Shown here: positions 5,886 to 7,462 of the stretch, one piece after another
Numbering within the stretch: the first letter of the stretch is position 1
Layout of the letters: each line of letters starts with the position of its first letter
DNA from: an uncultured Rhodanobacter sp.
GTDB lineage: Bacteria > Pseudomonadota > Gammaproteobacteria > Xanthomonadales > Rhodanobacteraceae
DNA: 7,462 nucleotides
Direction of reading: 5' to 3'
Assembly: GCA_937906285.1 (NCBI GenBank)
Contig: CALCWL010000609.1
Location: forward strand, 1-7,462
The notes under the pieces: model-generated
The model's database searches: none
What the model was told of the DNA's origin: nothing
The model's input: the letters and a program-made list of their open reading frames with translations, nothing else
Made by a program: the position numbers and the translations under genes

Positions 5886-6290
5886 ATGCAGATCCATCCG
5901 CTTGCCGGCGCGCTGAGCGTCAGCCCGCAAATCGACGTCGACGACATCGCGGCACTCGCCGCGCAAGGTATTCGCGGCATCGTCAACAACCGCCCCGACG
6001 GCGAGGAACCCGGCCAGCCGGACAACGCCACGCTGGAGTCGGCGGCGCGCGCCGCCGGGCTGGACTGGCGCCACATCCCGGTGACGGGCATGCCGGTCGC
6101 GCCGGCCACCCTGCGCGAGTTCAGCGCGGCGCTGGAGGAACTGCCAGGCCCGCTGCTGGCGTTCTGCCGCAGCGGCACGCGCAGCAGCGCGCTGTGGGCG
6201 CTGCAGGCGCCGGGCACGGCCGACGACATCCTCGCCACCGCGCGCGTGGCGGGCTATGACCTGTCGATGCTGCGGCCGTGGCTGCGCTGA
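5886..6290 (+). CDS. DUF442 / TIGR01244-family rhodanese-like sulfurtransferase
   Basis: 134-residue cytoplasmic protein of the 'beta-lactamase hydrolase-like' phosphatase-fold family (DUF442). The N-terminal half, HPLAGALSVSPQIDVDDIAA followed by LAAQGIRGIVNNRPDGEEPG, is very typical of the family, as is the later HIPVTGMPVAPATL. The catalytic loop CRSGTR starts at Cys94 and ends at Arg99. This six-residue C-x4-R loop is the size used by rhodaneses, whereas protein tyrosine phosphatases use C-x5-R, so sulfur transfer through a Cys94 persulfide is more likely than dephosphorylation. The full length matches stand-alone family members. GGAG lies 6 bases before the ATG. It follows the probable persulfide dioxygenase by 27 bases, so the two are likely one transcript. 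The expected job is moving sulfane sulfur between thiols so that the dioxygenase receives glutathione persulfide; this is inferred from the fused Blh proteins. Confidence 0.9.
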   Translation: MQIHPLAGALSVSPQIDVDDIAALAAQGIRGIVNNRPDGEEPGQPDNATLESAARAAGLDWRHIPVTGMPVAPATLREFSAALEELPGPLLAFCRSGTRSSALWALQAPGTADDILATARVAGYDLSMLRPWLR

Positions 6291-6375
6291 TGCGTTGAGC
6301 CGGCGCGACTGACCCGGCAGCGGGCGCGCCTGCCGCTTGCGGCACAATGCGCGCTGTTTGCCGCGGGAGGATCGG

Positions 6376-7233
6376 ATGTTCTTCGTGCTGTTGAGCGCGC
6401 TGTGCAGCGTGGCGGTGTCGGTACTGCTGAAACTGGCGCGGCGCTGGCGCGTCGACGTGGGCCAGGCGATCGCCTGGAACTACGTGGCCACCAGCGCGCT
6501 CACCGCGTGGCTGCTGCAGCCGTCGTCGTCGAGCCTGCGCGATGGCAACGTGCCGTGGCCGGCGCTGGTGGCGCTGGGCGTCCTGCTGCCGACCATCTTC
6601 CTGGCGCTGGCCGCGGCGGTGCGCCACGCCGGCATCGTGCGCAGCGATGCGGCGCAACGGCTGTCGCTGCTGCTTTCGCTGCTGGCCGCCTTCGTGCTGT
6701 TCGGCGAGCAACTTTCCGCGTTCAAGTTCGGCGGCATCGCGCTGGGCCTGCTGGCGCTGGCGTGCATGGTCTGGCGCGGCAGCGGCGCCGACACCGGCAC
6801 GGGCGCGGCCGCCTGGCTGTATCCGCTGCTGGTGTTCGCCGGCTTCGGCAGCATCGACATCCTGTTCAAGCGCGTGGCGCTGGCCGGCGTGCCACTGGGG
6901 GTCTCGCTGCGGGCGATGTTCGCGCTGGCGCTGGTGGTGGCTTTCGCCCTGCAACTGTGGCGACGCGTGCGCGGCACCACCCGCTTCACCGCGCGCAGCG
7001 CGCTGGCCGGCCTGCTGCTGGGCGCGGCCAACTTCGGCAACATCCTGTTCTACCTGCGCGCCCACCGCGCCTTGCCCGATCACCCGGCGCTGGTCTTCGC
7101 CAGCATGAACATCGGCGTGGTGGCGCTGGGCGCGCTGGTCGGCCTGCTGGCGTTCCGCGAACGGCTGAGCCGACTCAACCTGGCTGGCGTGGCGCTGGCG
7201 GCGGTGGCGATCGGGGTGCTGGCGCGCGGCTGA
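6376..7233 (+). CDS. EamA/DMT-superfamily inner-membrane transporter
   Basis: 285-residue, strongly hydrophobic protein with about ten predicted membrane helices arranged as two EamA-like halves, the usual build and length of the drug/metabolite transporter superfamily. The first half runs from MFFVLLSALCSVAVSVLLKL through the charged RHAGIVRSDAAQRLS segment and the family-like FVLFGEQLSAFKFGGIALGL. The second begins at about residue 150 (WLYPLLVFAGFGSIDILFKR) and ends with VVALGALVGLLAFRERLSRL and a final helix, the standard 'ERxxxxxxxGxxLixxGv' ending. Substrate and direction cannot be inferred from sequence. The ATG at 6376 is chosen over an in-frame ATG at 6337 because GGGAGG lies 5 bases upstream and the protein then starts in TM1. 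It follows the sulfurtransferase by 85 bases, a gap holding a weak hairpin (6315-6335), so it may be in the same transcript or have its own promoter. A link to sulfur compounds is speculative. Confidence 0.9.
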   Translation: MFFVLLSALCSVAVSVLLKLARRWRVDVGQAIAWNYVATSALTAWLLQPSSSSLRDGNVPWPALVALGVLLPTIFLALAAAVRHAGIVRSDAAQRLSLLLSLLAAFVLFGEQLSAFKFGGIALGLLALACMVWRGSGADTGTGAAAWLYPLLVFAGFGSIDILFKRVALAGVPLGVSLRAMFALALVVAFALQLWRRVRGTTRFTARSALAGLLLGAANFGNILFYLRAHRALPDHPALVFASMNIGVVALGALVGLLAFRERLSRLNLAGVALAAVAIGVLARG

Positions 7234-7297
7234 CGGATCGCCGGCGCCGCTTCATCTCACGCTCGCCACCCGGGGGAACGCGCGGTGAAACATCTCC

Positions 7298-7462
7298 TCA
7301 TGGCGTGCGCGATCCCGCATACGCCGCCACGGCGATCATGTCGTCGACGGTGAGCCGCGAAGCTTCCAGCCGCATCGGCGCGGCGGCGGGATTCGAACGC
7401 TGGCCGCCGCGGAACAGGAGCAGCTCGCGCACGATGTAGGTCGGCGAGCGTCCGGCCAGCGG
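7298..7462 (-). CDS. c-type cytochrome, C-terminal fragment (continues past the right edge)
   Basis: The last 54 codons of a minus-strand gene enter from the right edge and end in TGA at 7298-7300. The visible peptide contains PLAGRSPTYIVRELLLFRGG, then NPAAAPMRLEASRLTVDD and ends MIAVAAYAGSRTP. The pattern 'LaGqsp.Yi..qL..Fr.G.R....M......Ls..Dm.avAaY.aS' is the C-terminal half of class I cytochrome c domains of the c553/c4 sort. Met30 of the fragment (APMR) is the likely sixth haem-iron ligand. The CXXCH haem site and the start lie outside the window. It converges on the EamA gene with 64 bases between the stops, in which I see no clear terminator. Such proteins carry electrons in the periplasm; the partner enzyme is not visible here. 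Confidence 0.8.
   Translation of the reverse strand, partial: PLAGRSPTYIVRELLLFRGGQRSNPAAAPMRLEASRLTVDDMIAVAAYAGSRTP

Noticed and set aside
3993..6347. 784-codon open frame on the minus strand opposite the regulator, dioxygenase and sulfurtransferase genes
   Set aside because: Composition is dominated by Arg, Ala, Gly, His and Val repeats typical of the antisense of high-GC genes, no domain is recognisable, and the plus strand holds three clearly assigned families with their own ribosome-binding sites.
7234..7297. Bidirectional terminator between the convergent EamA and cytochrome genes
   Set aside because: There are GC-rich palindromic words (such as GGCGCC) but no extended stem followed by a T run on either strand.
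1..7462. CRISPR array, tRNA or rRNA genes, insertion sequence ends, integrase or phage genes
   Set aside because: No regularly spaced repeats, no cloverleaf-like or rRNA sequence, and no transposase or integrase reading frame was seen; the only repeat is the palindromic unit at 214-328.

Overview
The window is GC-rich and densely coding, with short intergenic gaps and strong GC preference at third codon positions. Gene content, protein style and the short GC-rich palindromic repeat point to a gammaproteobacterium of the Xanthomonadales/Lysobacterales (a Rhodanobacter, Dyella, Luteimonas or Stenotrophomonas type). The exact genus cannot be fixed from the sequence alone.

Left part (1-3539, minus strand): an efflux operon in the order marR-type regulator (emrR), outer-membrane lipoprotein of the TolC/NodT type (emrC), periplasmic adaptor (emrA), inner-membrane DHA2 MFS pump (emrB, cut by the left edge). 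Together these are all three structural parts of an EmrAB-type tripartite drug pump plus a local regulator, the order I recall for emrRCAB of Stenotrophomonas. A near-consensus promoter with an overlapping perfect 8-bp inverted repeat lies directly upstream of emrR and suggests autorepression of the whole operon. The predicted transcript start is almost at the ATG, so the emrR mRNA may be leaderless. A compound palindromic repeat (about 214-328) separates emrA from emrB.

Middle (3569-4925): an unrecognised 84-residue protein on the minus strand is divergent, across a 241-base intergenic region, from a helix-turn-helix regulator with an MmyB-like ligand-binding domain. The intergenic region carries several small dyads, including a nested one just upstream of the regulator.

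Right part (4992-7233, plus strand): an ETHE1/Blh-like metallo-beta-lactamase-fold hydrolase (probable persulfide dioxygenase), a DUF442 rhodanese-like sulfurtransferase, and an EamA/DMT-family membrane transporter. The first two look like a sulfide/persulfide detoxification pair and correspond to the two halves of the fused Blh protein known from other proteobacteria. At the right edge, convergent on the minus strand, is the C-terminal tail of a c-type cytochrome.

Most of the window is ordinary, well-recognised accessory metabolism. The points that deserve a second look are the emrR promoter/operator layout, the repeat between emrA and emrB, and the small orphan gene beside the MmyB-like regulator.
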